The notes: generated by a model not told the origin, from the letters alone. A DNA stretch of 49,062 nt from an uncultured Clostridia bacterium (GCA_944390405.1 CALXPS010000010.1:1-49062), one strand, 5' to 3'. Shown: positions 37,576 to 46,662, counted from the first letter of the stretch. A program made the numbers and translations.

Positions 37576-38427
37576 ATGATAAAATTTACAAAAATGCACG
37601 GGCTAGGAAATGATTATGTTTATATATACTGTACTAATTGCGATTTAGTTACAGAAAACATATCTTCTTTAGCTCGTTTTATTAGTAACAGGCATTTTGG
37701 AATTGGAAGCGATGGATTAATACTAATCAGTGATAGTGATGTTGCAGATTTTAAAATGCGAATGTTTAACAGTGATGGCACAGAAGCCGAAATGTGCGGA
37801 AATGGCATAAGGTGTGTTGGCAAATTTGTGTATGACAAATATTTAACTACAAAAGAAAACATCACAGTTGAGACTTTAGCTGGAATTAAAAATTTAAAAT
37901 TAAATGTAAGGAACGGAAAAGTTAAAACAGTAACAGTTGATATGGGAGAGCCAATTTTAGAGGCAGAAAAAATTCCTGTAATATCAGATAACAATATGGT
38001 ACAAGGAATGAAATTAACAGCAGAAGATAGAGATTTTTATGTTGATTGTGTATCTATGGGAAACCCACATGCAATAACAAGAGTAGAAAATTTGGAGAAT
38101 TTTGATATTGAAAAATATGGTCCTATTCTTGAAAATGATAAACATTTTCCAAGCAAAGCAAATATTGAGTTTATAGAAGTAATTAACCGTGAAAATGTAA
38201 AAATGAGAGTATGGGAAAGAGGATCAGGAGAAACATTCGCCTGTGGTACTGGTGCTTGTAGTGTAGCTGTAAGTTGTATATTAAATGGTCTAACAGAAAA
38301 CAAAATTAATGTACAACTACTTGGAGGAAATCTACAAATAGAATGGAATGAAAATGATAAGCATATATATATGACAGGGCCAGCAGAAACTGTTTTTGAG
38401 GGGGAATTTGAATATGATAACAATTAA
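37576..38427 (+). CDS. dapF: Diaminopimelate epimerase
   Basis: A 283-residue enzyme that converts LL- to meso-diaminopimelate for lysine and peptidoglycan. The two catalytic cysteines lie in [10 protein letters not shown] (about residue 73) and FACGTGACS (about residue 219). ATG 37576 follows AAAAGGGTG; the opening [16 protein letters not shown] is typical. Its last 14 bases overlap dapL, which makes the substrate, so the two steps are translationally coupled. Confidence 0.96.
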   Translation: MIKFTKMHGLGNDYVYIYCTNCDLVTENISSLARFISNRHFGIGSDGLILISDSDVADFKMRMFNSDGTEAEMCGNGIRCVGKFVYDKYLTTKENITVETLAGIKNLKLNVRNGKVKTVTVDMGEPILEAEKIPVISDNNMVQGMKLTAEDRDFYVDCVSMGNPHAITRVENLENFDIEKYGPILENDKHFPSKANIEFIEVINRENVKMRVWERGSGETFACGTGACSVAVSCILNGLTENKINVQLLGGNLQIEWNENDKHIYMTGPAETVFEGEFEYDNN

Positions 38428-39646
38428 TGAAAATTTTTTGAAATTGCAAGACAGCTATTTATTTGTTACTATAGCTGAAAAAGTAAAAGAATATCAAAAG
38501 AAAAATCCAAACAAAGATATAATTAAATTAGGAATAGGAGATATAACAAGACCAATTCCTGGAAAAGTTGCAGAAGCAATGAAAAAAGCTGTAGATGAAA
38601 TGACTAATATAAATACTTTTAGAGGCTATGGACCAGAAGTTGGTTATGATTTTCTAAAAGAAAAAATCATAGAAAATGATTATAAAAGCAAAGGTATAAA
38701 TTTTGAAAACTCAGAAGTGTTTATATCTGATGGAATAGGCACAGATATAGCAAACATAGTAGATATATTTGATGTGCAAAATACAGTTGCAATAACAGAT
38801 CCAGTATATCCAGCGTATTTAGATACAAATGTAATGTCTGGTAGAAGTGCAAACTTTGAGAATGGTAAATATAGAGGAGTAACATATTTAGAAGTAAATG
38901 AAGAAAATAATTTTATACCAAGAATACCAAAAGAGCAGATTGACATGATATATTTATGTTTTCCTAATAATCCAACAGGAACAGTAATTTCAAAAGAAGA
39001 ACTAACTAAATGGGTTGGCTATGCAAGAAAAAACAATTCTATAATATTGTACGATGCTGCATATGAAGCATATATACAAGACGAAAACATACCACATAGT
39101 ATATACGAAATAGAAGGAGCTAAAGAAGTAGCCATAGAATTTAAAAGCTATTCAAAATCAGCAGGATTTACTGGAATAAGATGTGGATATACTGTTGTTC
39201 CAAAAGAATTAAAAGGATATACAAAAGAAGGGGAAACAATAAGTCTAAATAAATTGTGGAATAGAAGACAAAGTACAAAATCAAATGGTGTATCATATAT
39301 AACACAAAGAGGTGCTGAAGCTGTATACACAAAAGAAGCACAACAACAAATAAAAGAAAACATAGAATATTACATGAACAATACAAAAAATATAAAAGAA
39401 GGATTAGAAAAAATAGGATTTAAAACATTTGGTGGAGAAAATGCACCATATGTATGGCTTAAGGTACCAAATAATAAAAACTCTTGGGAATTTTTTGATG
39501 AATTATTAGAACATGCAGGTGTAGTTGGTACTCCTGGAGTTGGATTTGGACCAAGTGGAGAAGGTTATTTTAGATTAACTGGTTTTGGAACAAAAGAAAA
39601 TACAGAAAGAGCAGTTCTAAGAATACAAAAGTATTATAAAAACTAA
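38414..39646 (+). CDS. dapL: LL-diaminopimelate aminotransferase
   Basis: A 410-residue PLP enzyme that converts tetrahydrodipicolinate directly to LL-diaminopimelate, bypassing the succinyl or acetyl routes. The PLP lysine is in [18 protein letters not shown] (about residue 248), with [13 protein letters not shown] and the phosphate-binding [12 protein letters not shown] upstream. GAGGGGG precedes ATG 38414. The overlap with dapF supports DapL over other class I aminotransferases. Confidence 0.95.
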   Translation: MITINENFLKLQDSYLFVTIAEKVKEYQKKNPNKDIIKLGIGDITRPIPGKVAEAMKKAVDEMTNINTFRGYGPEVGYDFLKEKIIENDYKSKGINFENSEVFISDGIGTDIANIVDIFDVQNTVAITDPVYPAYLDTNVMSGRSANFENGKYRGVTYLEVNEENNFIPRIPKEQIDMIYLCFPNNPTGTVISKEELTKWVGYARKNNSIILYDAAYEAYIQDENIPHSIYEIEGAKEVAIEFKSYSKSAGFTGIRCGYTVVPKELKGYTKEGETISLNKLWNRRQSTKSNGVSYITQRGAEAVYTKEAQQQIKENIEYYMNNTKNIKEGLEKIGFKTFGGENAPYVWLKVPNNKNSWEFFDELLEHAGVVGTPGVGFGPSGEGYFRLTGFGTKENTERAVLRIQKYYKN

Positions 39647-39653
39647 AATTTTA

Positions 39654-39693
39654 CATAAACTCCTTGTTATATACAAGGAGTTTATGCTATAAT
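39654..39693. promoter_or_regulatory. 14-bp palindrome overlapping a possible promoter
   Basis: CATAAACTCCTTGT (39654-39667) pairs perfectly with ACAAGGAGTTTATG (39673-39686). TATAAT at 39688-39693 directly follows. The palindrome may be a dapL terminator without a T run, or an operator for corA. Confidence 0.45.
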
Positions 39694-39774
39694 TAAAAAG
39701 TATGGCTTTTTAGTTAAATAAAAAGATAGGAGTGTATATAACGCACACTTCACATTTTAAAGGAGGGGAAAGGT

Positions 39775-40716
39775 ATGATTAAAATTTATAATACTAATAT
39801 TGAGACAGATAAGTTAGAAGAAACAAATGAAATAAAGAAAGGTGTATGGATTAATCTACTGAACCCGTCTGATTCAGAAATAAAAAGGGTATGCTCAGAG
39901 ATTAATATAGAAGAAGACTTTATAAGATATCCATTGGATTATGATGAGCAGGCCAGAATTGATGTTGAAGATGATGCAATACTTTTTGTTATAGATGTTC
40001 CTATAATTGAAGATATAAAAGATGATACAACTTATACAACAATGCCATTAGGTGTAATAATTATAAGAGATGACTATTTTATAACAGTATCTCTAAAAAG
40101 AAATAAAGTTATAGATGCTTTTGAAAAAAGTAGAGTGAAAAACTTTTACACATATAAGAAAACAAGATTTCTTTTACAAATATTATACCTAAATTCAGCA
40201 TGTTATCTAGATAACTTAAAAAAGATTAATAAAGAACAAGAAGCAACAGTGTTTTTGCTACAACAAAGTATGAAAAATAGAGATTTAATACAATTATTGA
40301 ATTTACAAAACAGTTTAATTTATATAACAACATCATTAAAATCAAATGAGATAGTTATGGAAAAAACACTAAGAGGAAAAGTTCTAAAAATGTATGAAGA
40401 AGATGAAGATATACTAGAAGATGCAATTATAGAAAATAGACAAGCTATAGAAATGAGTAAAACATATAGCGACATTTTAACTAGCACAATGGATGCATAT
40501 TCTTCAATAATTTCAAACAACTTAAATGGTGTAATGAAATTTTTAACATCACTTACAATATTAATATCAGTTCCAACTTTAATAGCAAGTATATGGGGAA
40601 TGAATGTAGAATTACCTTTCGAAGCTAGTGAACACGGATTTGCTATATTAGTAGGAATTTCAGTAGCAGTAGCTATGATTGCATTTATATGGCTAAAAAA
40701 GAAAGATATGCTATAA
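39775..40716 (+). CDS. corA: CorA-type magnesium transporter
   Basis: A 313-residue pentameric divalent-metal channel. The soluble N-terminal domain (about residues 1-240) is followed by two membrane helices; the selectivity signature GMN sits at the end of the first (SIWGMNVELPF, about residue 275). AAAGGAGGGG precedes the ATG. The palindrome at 39654 may regulate it. Cobalt or nickel transport is possible, but Mg2+ is the usual substrate. Confidence 0.93.
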   Translation: MIKIYNTNIETDKLEETNEIKKGVWINLLNPSDSEIKRVCSEINIEEDFIRYPLDYDEQARIDVEDDAILFVIDVPIIEDIKDDTTYTTMPLGVIIIRDDYFITVSLKRNKVIDAFEKSRVKNFYTYKKTRFLLQILYLNSACYLDNLKKINKEQEATVFLLQQSMKNRDLIQLLNLQNSLIYITTSLKSNEIVMEKTLRGKVLKMYEEDEDILEDAIIENRQAIEMSKTYSDILTSTMDAYSSIISNNLNGVMKFLTSLTILISVPTLIASIWGMNVELPFEASEHGFAILVGISVAVAMIAFIWLKKKDML

Positions 40717-40741
40717 ATAATAGATAAGGAGAAAAATAAAA

Positions 40742-42322
40742 ATGATAAATTCAATTGGCGTAACAGTAAGATTTGGAAAAAGAGTATTATTTGAAGATGT
40801 AAACATAAAGTTTACAAAAGGTAATTGTTATGGATTGATAGGTGCTAATGGCTCTGGAAAGTCAACATTTTTAAAAGTATTGTCAGGAGAATTAGAACCA
40901 AGTAAAGGTGAAATTACAGTAGAAAAAGGTGCAAGAATATCTGTTTTAAAACAAGACCACTTTGCATATGAAGACTATACAGTAATGGATACTGTTATAA
41001 TGGGAAACAAAGAGTTATATGAAATAATGAAAGAAAAAGAAGCATTATATGCAAAACCAGATTTTAATGAAGAAGATGGTCTAAAAGCAGCAAAACTTGA
41101 AGAACGATTTGGTAACTTAGATGGTTGGAATGCAGAAGCGGATAGTGGAATTTTGCTAAATAATCTAGGAATACCAGCAGCGAATCATTACAAATTAATG
41201 AAAGAATTAGAAGCAAAAGATAAAGTAAAAGTATTGCTTGCACAAAGCTTATTTGGAAATCCAGATGTATTATTACTAGATGAGCCAACAAACGACTTAG
41301 ATATAAAAAGTATAGAATGGTTACAAGAATTTTTAATTAATTTTGAAAATACTGTAATAGTTGTATCACATGATAGATATTTCTTAAACAAAGTATGTAC
41401 ACATATTGCAGATGTGGATTTTGGAAAAATTAAAATATATCCAGGAAACTATGATTTCTGGTACGAATCTAGCCAATTAGCATTAAAACAGGCAAAAGAG
41501 CAAAACAAGAAAAAAGAGGAAAAGATAAAAGAATTACAAGAATTTATTGCAAGATTTAGCGCAAATGCTTCAAAATCTAAGCAAGCAACATCAAGAAAAA
41601 AATCATTGGAGAAAATAGAACTAGAAGAAATAAAAGCATCAAATAGAAAATATCCATATATCGATTTTAAACCAGATAGAGAACCAGGAAAAGAAATATT
41701 AAAAGTAAAAAATATTTCTAAAACTATAAATGGAGAAAAAATATTAGATAATATTTCTTTTAATGTAAGACCAGGCAACAAAATTGCTGTAGTATCAGAC
41801 AATGAATTAAGAACCACTTTGTTATTTCAAATAATAGCAGGAGAAGTTCAGCCAGATGAAGGAGAAATAGAATGGGGACAAACTATTACAAGTGATTATT
41901 TCCCAAAAGATAATAGCTATTTATTTGAGAAAAAAGAAACATTAGTAGATTGGTTAAGAAAATATTCAAGAGATCCAGATGAGACATATATAAGAGGCTT
42001 TTTAGGAAGAATGTTATTCTCAGGAGATGAAGCATTAAAAAATGTTGACATATTATCTGGTGGAGAAAAAGTAAGATGTGTATTATCAAAATTAATGCTT
42101 TCAGGAGCAAATTTATTAATACTGGATGAGCCAACAAACCATTTAGACATGGAGGCTATAACAGCATTAAATGAAGGACTAAAAAAGTTTAAAGGAAATC
42201 TAATATTTACATCTCATGACCATCAATTAACTGAAACAGTGGCAAACAGAATAATACAATTAGGACCAGAGAAAAAATTTGATAAAGATACAACTTATGA
42301 TGAATACTTAGCACAAATATAG
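40742..42322 (+). CDS. ABC-F family ATPase (ribosome-associated type)
   Basis: A 526-residue soluble protein with two ABC domains and no membrane segment, related to the YbiT/YkpA branch of ABC-F translation factors. The first domain has a normal Walker A (GANGSGKST) but a degenerate signature (LEAKDKVKVLLAQ); the second has a normal signature (LSGGEKVRCVLSK) but a degenerate P-loop (SDNELRTTLLF). Thus one composite ATP site looks intact and the other damaged on both faces. Both Walker B motifs (LLLDEPTNDLD, LILDEPTNHLD) are kept. A charged linker lies at about residues 240-305. Likely acts at the ribosomal E site; drug resistance is not indicated. Confidence 0.9.
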   Translation: MINSIGVTVRFGKRVLFEDVNIKFTKGNCYGLIGANGSGKSTFLKVLSGELEPSKGEITVEKGARISVLKQDHFAYEDYTVMDTVIMGNKELYEIMKEKEALYAKPDFNEEDGLKAAKLEERFGNLDGWNAEADSGILLNNLGIPAANHYKLMKELEAKDKVKVLLAQSLFGNPDVLLLDEPTNDLDIKSIEWLQEFLINFENTVIVVSHDRYFLNKVCTHIADVDFGKIKIYPGNYDFWYESSQLALKQAKEQNKKKEEKIKELQEFIARFSANASKSKQATSRKKSLEKIELEEIKASNRKYPYIDFKPDREPGKEILKVKNISKTINGEKILDNISFNVRPGNKIAVVSDNELRTTLLFQIIAGEVQPDEGEIEWGQTITSDYFPKDNSYLFEKKETLVDWLRKYSRDPDETYIRGFLGRMLFSGDEALKNVDILSGGEKVRCVLSKLMLSGANLLILDEPTNHLDMEAITALNEGLKKFKGNLIFTSHDHQLTETVANRIIQLGPEKKFDKDTTYDEYLAQI

Positions 42323-42332
42323 TAAAATAAAA

Positions 42333-42362
42333 GCACAGCTAACTTAGTGGCTGTGCCATTTT
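42333..42362 (+). terminator. Terminator after ABC-F gene
   Basis: GCACAGC (42333-42339) pairs with GCTGTGC (42350-42356), followed by CATTTT. Confidence 0.75.
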
Positions 42363-42380
42363 AATAAAAAATAAAAGTTT

Positions 42381-42446
42381 GTTACCATTCAGACTTATAC
42401 GTTTGGCTACTTTGTGATATTCTTTAATTCAGTACTGAATGGTAAA
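42381..42446. repeat. Palindromic mobile element, copy G (deleted core)
   Basis: Only 66 bases from GTTACCATTCA to TGAATGGTAAA. CGTTTGGCTACTTTG matches the right part of copy D, so this is an internally deleted member. Confidence 0.75.
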
Positions 42447-42475
42447 GATTTTTTATATAAATTTCCATAAAACCC

Positions 42476-42504
42476 TTGACAAATGGGAAAAAATGGTGTA
42501 AAGT
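42476..42504 (+). promoter_or_regulatory. Promoter of ylxM-rplS operon
   Basis: TTGACA (42476-42481), 17 bases, TAAAGT (42499-42504). The weak -10 box matches that proposed upstream of rpmG. Confidence 0.6.
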
Positions 42505-42540
42505 AGAATAGCATTACAAATTTAAAAGGGTGTAATAGTT

Positions 42541-42888
42541 ATGGATAGAAAAGTAGAAATTAGTGTGCTTTGCCAAATTTATGGCAAGCTTTTAACTGAA
42601 AAACAATTAAATATTATGGATAACTATTATAACCTAGATTTATCTCTTTCAGAAATTGCAGAAAATGAAGGCATTACAAGGCAAGCTGTGAGAGACATTA
42701 TAAAAAAGGGGGAGAATAAACTTTTCGAATTTGAAGAAAAGCTAGGAATTATGAAAAAAACAATGAAGCAAGAAGAAAAAATAGCAAGTATTTTATCTGA
42801 GCTTACCAAAATTCAAACAAAGTTTACTGATGAACAAATTGCAGAAATATTGGAACACATTAAAACTGAATTAAACTGCGTAGTATAG
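42541..42888 (+). CDS. ylxM: YlxM-type SRP-associated regulator
   Basis: A 115-residue protein with a sigma-70 region 4-like helix-turn-helix: LTEKQLNIMDNYYNLDLSLSEIAENEGITRQAVRDIIKKGE. YlxM binds the signal recognition particle in streptococci and is nearly always encoded just before ffh, as here (32 bases). The C-terminal half is a coiled coil-like helix (about residues 60-110). AAAAGGGTG lies upstream. Confidence 0.92.
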   Translation: MDRKVEISVLCQIYGKLLTEKQLNIMDNYYNLDLSLSEIAENEGITRQAVRDIIKKGENKLFEFEEKLGIMKKTMKQEEKIASILSELTKIQTKFTDEQIAEILEHIKTELNCVV

Positions 42889-42920
42889 CACAAAATATTT
42901 AAACAATGGAGGGATGAAAA

Positions 42921-44270
42921 ATGGCTTTTGAAGGATTATCTTCTAGATTACAAGCTATAACAAGAAAACTTGGTGGTAAAGCAAGAATTACAGAAAGTGA
43001 CTTGAAAGAAGTTCTAAGGGAAGTAAAATTGGCTTTACTAGAAGCAGATGTTAACTATAAAATTGTAAAAGAATTTATTTCAGAAGTCGAGAAAAAAGCT
43101 TTAGGGCAAGATGTTCTAAAATCATTAACTCCAGGGCAGCAGGTTGTAAAAATTGTAAGAGATGAAATGACAGAACTTTTAGGAGGAACGGCAAGTAAAA
43201 TTAATTTTACTCCAAATCCACCTACCATTATAATGCTAGTGGGCCTTCAAGGTTCTGGTAAAACTACAACTTGTGGAAAACTTGCAAATCTTTTAAGAAA
43301 ACAAGGTAAAAAACCATTACTTGTAGCATGTGACGTATACAGACCAGCAGCTATAAAACAATTACAAGTAGTTGGTGGTAGTTTAAATATTCCAGTATTT
43401 GCAAATGAGAATTCAAAAGATGTAGTGCATATAGCAAAACAAGCAATATCACAAGCATATTCAAAATTAAATGATGTAATTATCTTAGATACTGCAGGAC
43501 GACTTCATATAGATGAAGAATTAATGCAAGAACTAAGAAATATAAAATCAAGTATAAAACCACATGAAATTTTGTTAGTAGTAGATTCAATGACTGGTCA
43601 AGATGCAGTAAATGTTGCTCAATCGTTTAATGAGAACTTAGGAATTGATGGAGTAGTACTTACAAAATTAGATGGTGATACTCGTGGTGGTGCGGCACTT
43701 TCTGTAAAAAAGATTACAGGAAGACCAATAAAATTTGCAGCCACAGGTGAAAAGTTAAGTGATATAGAAGAATTCCATCCAGATAGAATGACATCAAGAA
43801 TTTTAGGAATGGGAGATATGCTTTCAATTATAGAAAAGGCAGAAGAAGCTTTTGACGAAGAGGAAGCATTAAAGCTAGAAAAAAAATTAAAAAAGCAAGA
43901 GTTTGACTTGGATGATTATTTAGCTCAATTACGACAAATGAAAAAAATGGGGTCATTCTCATCAATATTAAAAATGATACCAGGAATGAATAAATTTGGA
44001 GATATAAAAGTTGATGATAAAGAATTTGTAAAAATTGAAGCAATAATATGTTCAATGACACAAAAAGAAAAAAGAAATACAAGGCTTTTAAATGCAAGTA
44101 GAAGGCAAAGAATTGCAAAAGGAAGCGGAACAACAGTACAAGATATAAACAAATTTATAAGTTCATTTGAAATGACACAAAAATTAATGAAAAAAATGCA
44201 AAACAATAAAGGTGGAATGAAGAAAGCCCTTAAAGGTTTAGACATGAATGCTTTAAAAAACTTAAAATAA
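42921..44270 (+). CDS. ffh: Signal recognition particle protein
   Basis: A 449-residue SRP54 GTPase that delivers signal-bearing ribosomes to the membrane. N domain (residues 1-95), G domain with GLQGSGKTTTCGKLA and DTAGRLHIDEEL, and a methionine-rich M domain (about residues 300-445) that binds 4.5S RNA and signal sequences (SGTTVQDINKFI). ATGGAGGGATG precedes the start. Three CGG trinucleotides in the gene are out of frame. Confidence 0.97.
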   Translation: MAFEGLSSRLQAITRKLGGKARITESDLKEVLREVKLALLEADVNYKIVKEFISEVEKKALGQDVLKSLTPGQQVVKIVRDEMTELLGGTASKINFTPNPPTIIMLVGLQGSGKTTTCGKLANLLRKQGKKPLLVACDVYRPAAIKQLQVVGGSLNIPVFANENSKDVVHIAKQAISQAYSKLNDVIILDTAGRLHIDEELMQELRNIKSSIKPHEILLVVDSMTGQDAVNVAQSFNENLGIDGVVLTKLDGDTRGGAALSVKKITGRPIKFAATGEKLSDIEEFHPDRMTSRILGMGDMLSIIEKAEEAFDEEEALKLEKKLKKQEFDLDDYLAQLRQMKKMGSFSSILKMIPGMNKFGDIKVDDKEFVKIEAIICSMTQKEKRNTRLLNASRRQRIAKGSGTTVQDINKFISSFEMTQKLMKKMQNNKGGMKKALKGLDMNALKNLK

Positions 44271-44311
44271 TTAAAAATATAGAAAATAATAAAGTGTGCC
44301 AACAAAAATCA

Positions 44312-44337
44312 TGTAGGGGCGAGCTATTAGCCCGTCT
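44312..44337. repeat. GTAGGGGCGAGC repeat unit
   Basis: TGTAGGGGCGAGC followed by TATTAGCCCGTCT forms a short imperfect palindrome. A relative lies at 27281. It interrupts the space between ffh and rpsP. Confidence 0.4.
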
Positions 44338-44418
44338 ATACTTCGAAGAAACCACAAACAATAAAGCTATTAATTTTTTAAATTTATATATAAAATACAA
44401 AAAGGGAGGAATATTAAA

Positions 44419-44646
44419 ATGGTAAAAATAAGATTACAAAGAGTAGGAAAGAAAAAAGCACCATTCTATCACATAGTTGTTGCTGATTCTAAGTCTCCAA
44501 GAGATGGAAAAATAATTGAACAAATTGGAACATACAATCCAATGGTAGAACCATCTGAAATCGTTTTAGACAAAGAAAAAGCTGAAAAATGGATTAAAAA
44601 TGGAGCAAAACCAACAGATACTGTTAAACGTTTACTTGAAAAATAA
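44419..44646 (+). CDS. rpsP: Ribosomal protein S16
   Basis: A 75-residue small-subunit assembly protein ([23 protein letters not shown], then [13 protein letters not shown]). Length is at the short end of normal. AAGGGAGGA precedes the ATG. It lies in the standard ffh-rpsP-khpA-rimM-trmD order. Confidence 0.97.
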   Translation: MVKIRLQRVGKKKAPFYHIVVADSKSPRDGKIIEQIGTYNPMVEPSEIVLDKEKAEKWIKNGAKPTDTVKRLLEK

Positions 44647-44677
44647 GACAGTGTAACAAGAAAGGAATGATAAAGTC

Positions 44678-44908
44678 ATGAAATCAACTTTAGAAACAAT
44701 TATAAAAAGTTTAGTTGAATTCCCAGAACAAGTTTCTATTACAGAAGCTAGTGGAGAAAAATCAGTTATATTTGAAGTAAAAGTAGCAGATAGCGATATG
44801 GGAAAAATAATTGGTAGAGAAGGAAAAATAGCTACTGCAATTAGAACAGTTATGAAAGCATTAGCTGCTAAAGAACAGAAAAAAGTTACAGTAGAATTTA
44901 TAGGATAG
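44678..44908 (+). CDS. khpA: KH-domain RNA-binding protein
   Basis: A 76-residue single KH domain with the RNA-binding GxxG loop in KIIGREGKIATAIRTVMKA. KhpA partners with KhpB/Jag in Firmicutes to bind mRNAs that influence cell division and envelope growth. AAAGGAATG lies upstream. It is followed by rimM after only seven bases. Confidence 0.93.
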   Translation: MKSTLETIIKSLVEFPEQVSITEASGEKSVIFEVKVADSDMGKIIGREGKIATAIRTVMKALAAKEQKKVTVEFIG

Positions 44909-44915
44909 AAAGCCT

Positions 44916-45422
44916 ATGGAAGAATATTTAGAAATTGGTCAAATTGTAAATACAAATGGTTTAAAAGGGCTTTTGAAAGTAAAACCTTTAACAGATGATA
45001 TTACAAGATTTGAAGAATTAGAAACAGTCTATATTCAAAAGGGAAGTAATTTAATAGAATTTAAAATTCAGGAAGTTAAGTATAATAAAAATATGGTACT
45101 TTTAAAACTTGAAGGAATAAATGATATTAATGAAGCTGAAAAATATAAAAACTTTTATATAAAAATTAATAGGAAAGATGCAGTAGAACTTGAACAAAAT
45201 TCATATTTTATTGTAGATATTATTAATTGTGAAGTATATACAGATGAAAATGAATTTTTAGGTAAAGTAGTAGATGTGTTTCCAACAGGAAGTAATGATG
45301 TTTACACTATAAAAAATAGTGAAGGAAAAGAAATTTTGCTTCCAGCAATATCAGAGGTTATAAAAAATGTAGATATACCAAATAAAAAAATAGTAGTACA
45401 TTTAATGGAAGGTTTGATATGA
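44916..45422 (+). CDS. rimM: Ribosome maturation factor RimM
   Basis: A 168-residue factor that helps assemble the 30S head around S19. The N-terminal barrel (LEIGQIVNTNGLKGLLKVKPLTDD) and C-terminal PRC-barrel (YFIVDIINCEVY, GSNDVYTIKNSEGKEILLPAI) are both present. It ends in TGA and overlaps the trmD start by ATGA. The use of TGA here is evidence that UGA has its standard meaning. Confidence 0.95.
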   Translation: MEEYLEIGQIVNTNGLKGLLKVKPLTDDITRFEELETVYIQKGSNLIEFKIQEVKYNKNMVLLKLEGINDINEAEKYKNFYIKINRKDAVELEQNSYFIVDIINCEVYTDENEFLGKVVDVFPTGSNDVYTIKNSEGKEILLPAISEVIKNVDIPNKKIVVHLMEGLI

Positions 45423-46114
45423 GAATAGATATATTAACACTTTTTCCAGAAAGCTTTGAACCTATAAAGCAAAGCATTGTAGGTAGAGCAGTTGAAAACA
45501 AAAAGATAGATATTAACTTAATAAATATTAGAAATTTTTCAAAAGATAAACACAAAAAGGTTGATGATACACCATATGGTGGTGGTGCTGGAATGGTAAT
45601 GAAACCAGATGTTGTGTATGATAGCTATAAAAGTGTTTATGAACCTGAGGCAAAAGTAATATATTTAACTCCACAAGGCAAAACCCTAAACCAGAAAAAA
45701 GTACAAGAACTGAGTGATAATGAGCATCTAATTTTAATATGTGGGCATTATGAAGGAATAGACCAAAGAGTTATTGATGAAATAGCTCCAGAAGAAATAT
45801 CAATAGGTGATTATGTACTTACAGGTGGAGAACTACCAGCAATGGTTTTAATTGATGCAGTTTCAAGATATGTAGATGGTGTATTAAGTAAGGAATCATT
45901 GCAAGAAGAAACATTTACAAACAATTTGTTAGAATATCCACAATATACAAGACCAGAAATATTTTTAGGACGAAAAGTTCCAGAAGTTTTAATGTCTCGG
46001 CAATCACAAAAAAATAGATAAATGGAGAGCCGAACAATCAATAAAAATAACAAAACAAAAAAGACCAGATTTGTTCCGGAAATCGGAAGCAAGAAGTCAG
46101 AAATCAGAAATTAA
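45419..46114 (+). CDS. trmD: tRNA (guanine-N1)-methyltransferase with CGG frameshift
   Basis: A SPOUT-family enzyme that makes m1G37 in tRNAs with a G36, preventing frameshifts. The opening [16 protein letters not shown], the SAM knot ([28 protein letters not shown]) are typical. Conventional reading ends at 46021 after an unrelated tail. At CGG 45998-46000 (codon 194), skipping C gives [19 protein letters not shown], the conserved TrmD C-terminus, then KRPDLF. Two more in-frame CGG codons follow (46077, then 46084); applying the same rule to each leads to TAA at 46112, 16 bases before rplS and 230 residues in all. Without them the frame would run into rplS. Confidence 0.88.
45998..46001 (+). 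other. CGGC +1 frameshift site, trmD
   Basis: In-frame CGG follows TCT. Reading CGGC as one glycine restores [12 protein letters not shown], the most conserved part of the TrmD C-terminal domain. Confidence 0.9.
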
Positions 46115-46130
46115 GAAGGGAGGATATCAA

Positions 46131-46631
46131 ATGGATATCATAAAATCAATTGAACATGAGCAAATGAAGAATAAAATACCAGATTTAAAAGTTGGTAATA
46201 CAGTAAAAGTTCATGTAAGAGTAAAAGAAGGAAACAGAGAAAGAATCCAAGTTTTCGAAGGAATAATAATAAAAGTACAAGGTGGAGGAATAAACAAAAC
46301 ATTTACAGTAAGAAGAATAGCTTCAGGTGTAGGTGTAGAAAAAACATTTTTAGTTCATTCACCAGTTGTTGAAAAAGTAGAAGTAACAAGAGTAGGTAAA
46401 GCAAGAAGAGCAAAACTATTCTATTTAAGAGACAGATTAGGAAAATCTGCTAAGACAAAAGAGCAAGTAGGAGCAAGAATTGAAACAAATGAAATAGTAT
46501 TAAAAGAAGATGCTACAGAAGAAGTAGCAGAAGCTCCAGAAGAAGCTCCAAGCGTTGAAACAGAAAATCCAGTAGTACAAGAAACAGTTGATACAGTATC
46601 AGAAGAAAATACTACAGAAGTTAAAGAATAA
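46131..46631 (+). CDS. rplS: Ribosomal protein L19
   Basis: A 166-residue protein at the 30S-50S interface. The L19 core is residues 1-115 ([42 protein letters not shown]). The remaining 50 residues are an acidic tail rich in Glu, Ala, Val and Thr, longer than usual for L19. ATG 46131 follows AAGGGAGG. The upstream frame is open into the 3' end of trmD, but only if the CGG codons there are read in frame. Confidence 0.95.
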   Translation: MDIIKSIEHEQMKNKIPDLKVGNTVKVHVRVKEGNRERIQVFEGIIIKVQGGGINKTFTVRRIASGVGVEKTFLVHSPVVEKVEVTRVGKARRAKLFYLRDRLGKSAKTKEQVGARIETNEIVLKEDATEEVAEAPEEAPSVETENPVVQETVDTVSEENTTEVKE

Positions 46632-46662
46632 AATAAGATTGAGTTATCAATTGCTTATAATT

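Noticed and set aside
6787-46000. CGG reassigned to tryptophan or glutamine, as in some other bacteria
   Set aside because: A plain triplet reassignment would leave the downstream sequence in the wrong frame. Only a +1 step restores the protein families.
6058-46114. Five frame breaks explained as sequencing or assembly errors
   Set aside because: All five add the same base (C) before GG, always on a codon boundary ahead of a glycine codon, and sequences around them share no homopolymer or other common context. Errors would not know the reading phase. It remains the first thing to exclude with raw reads.
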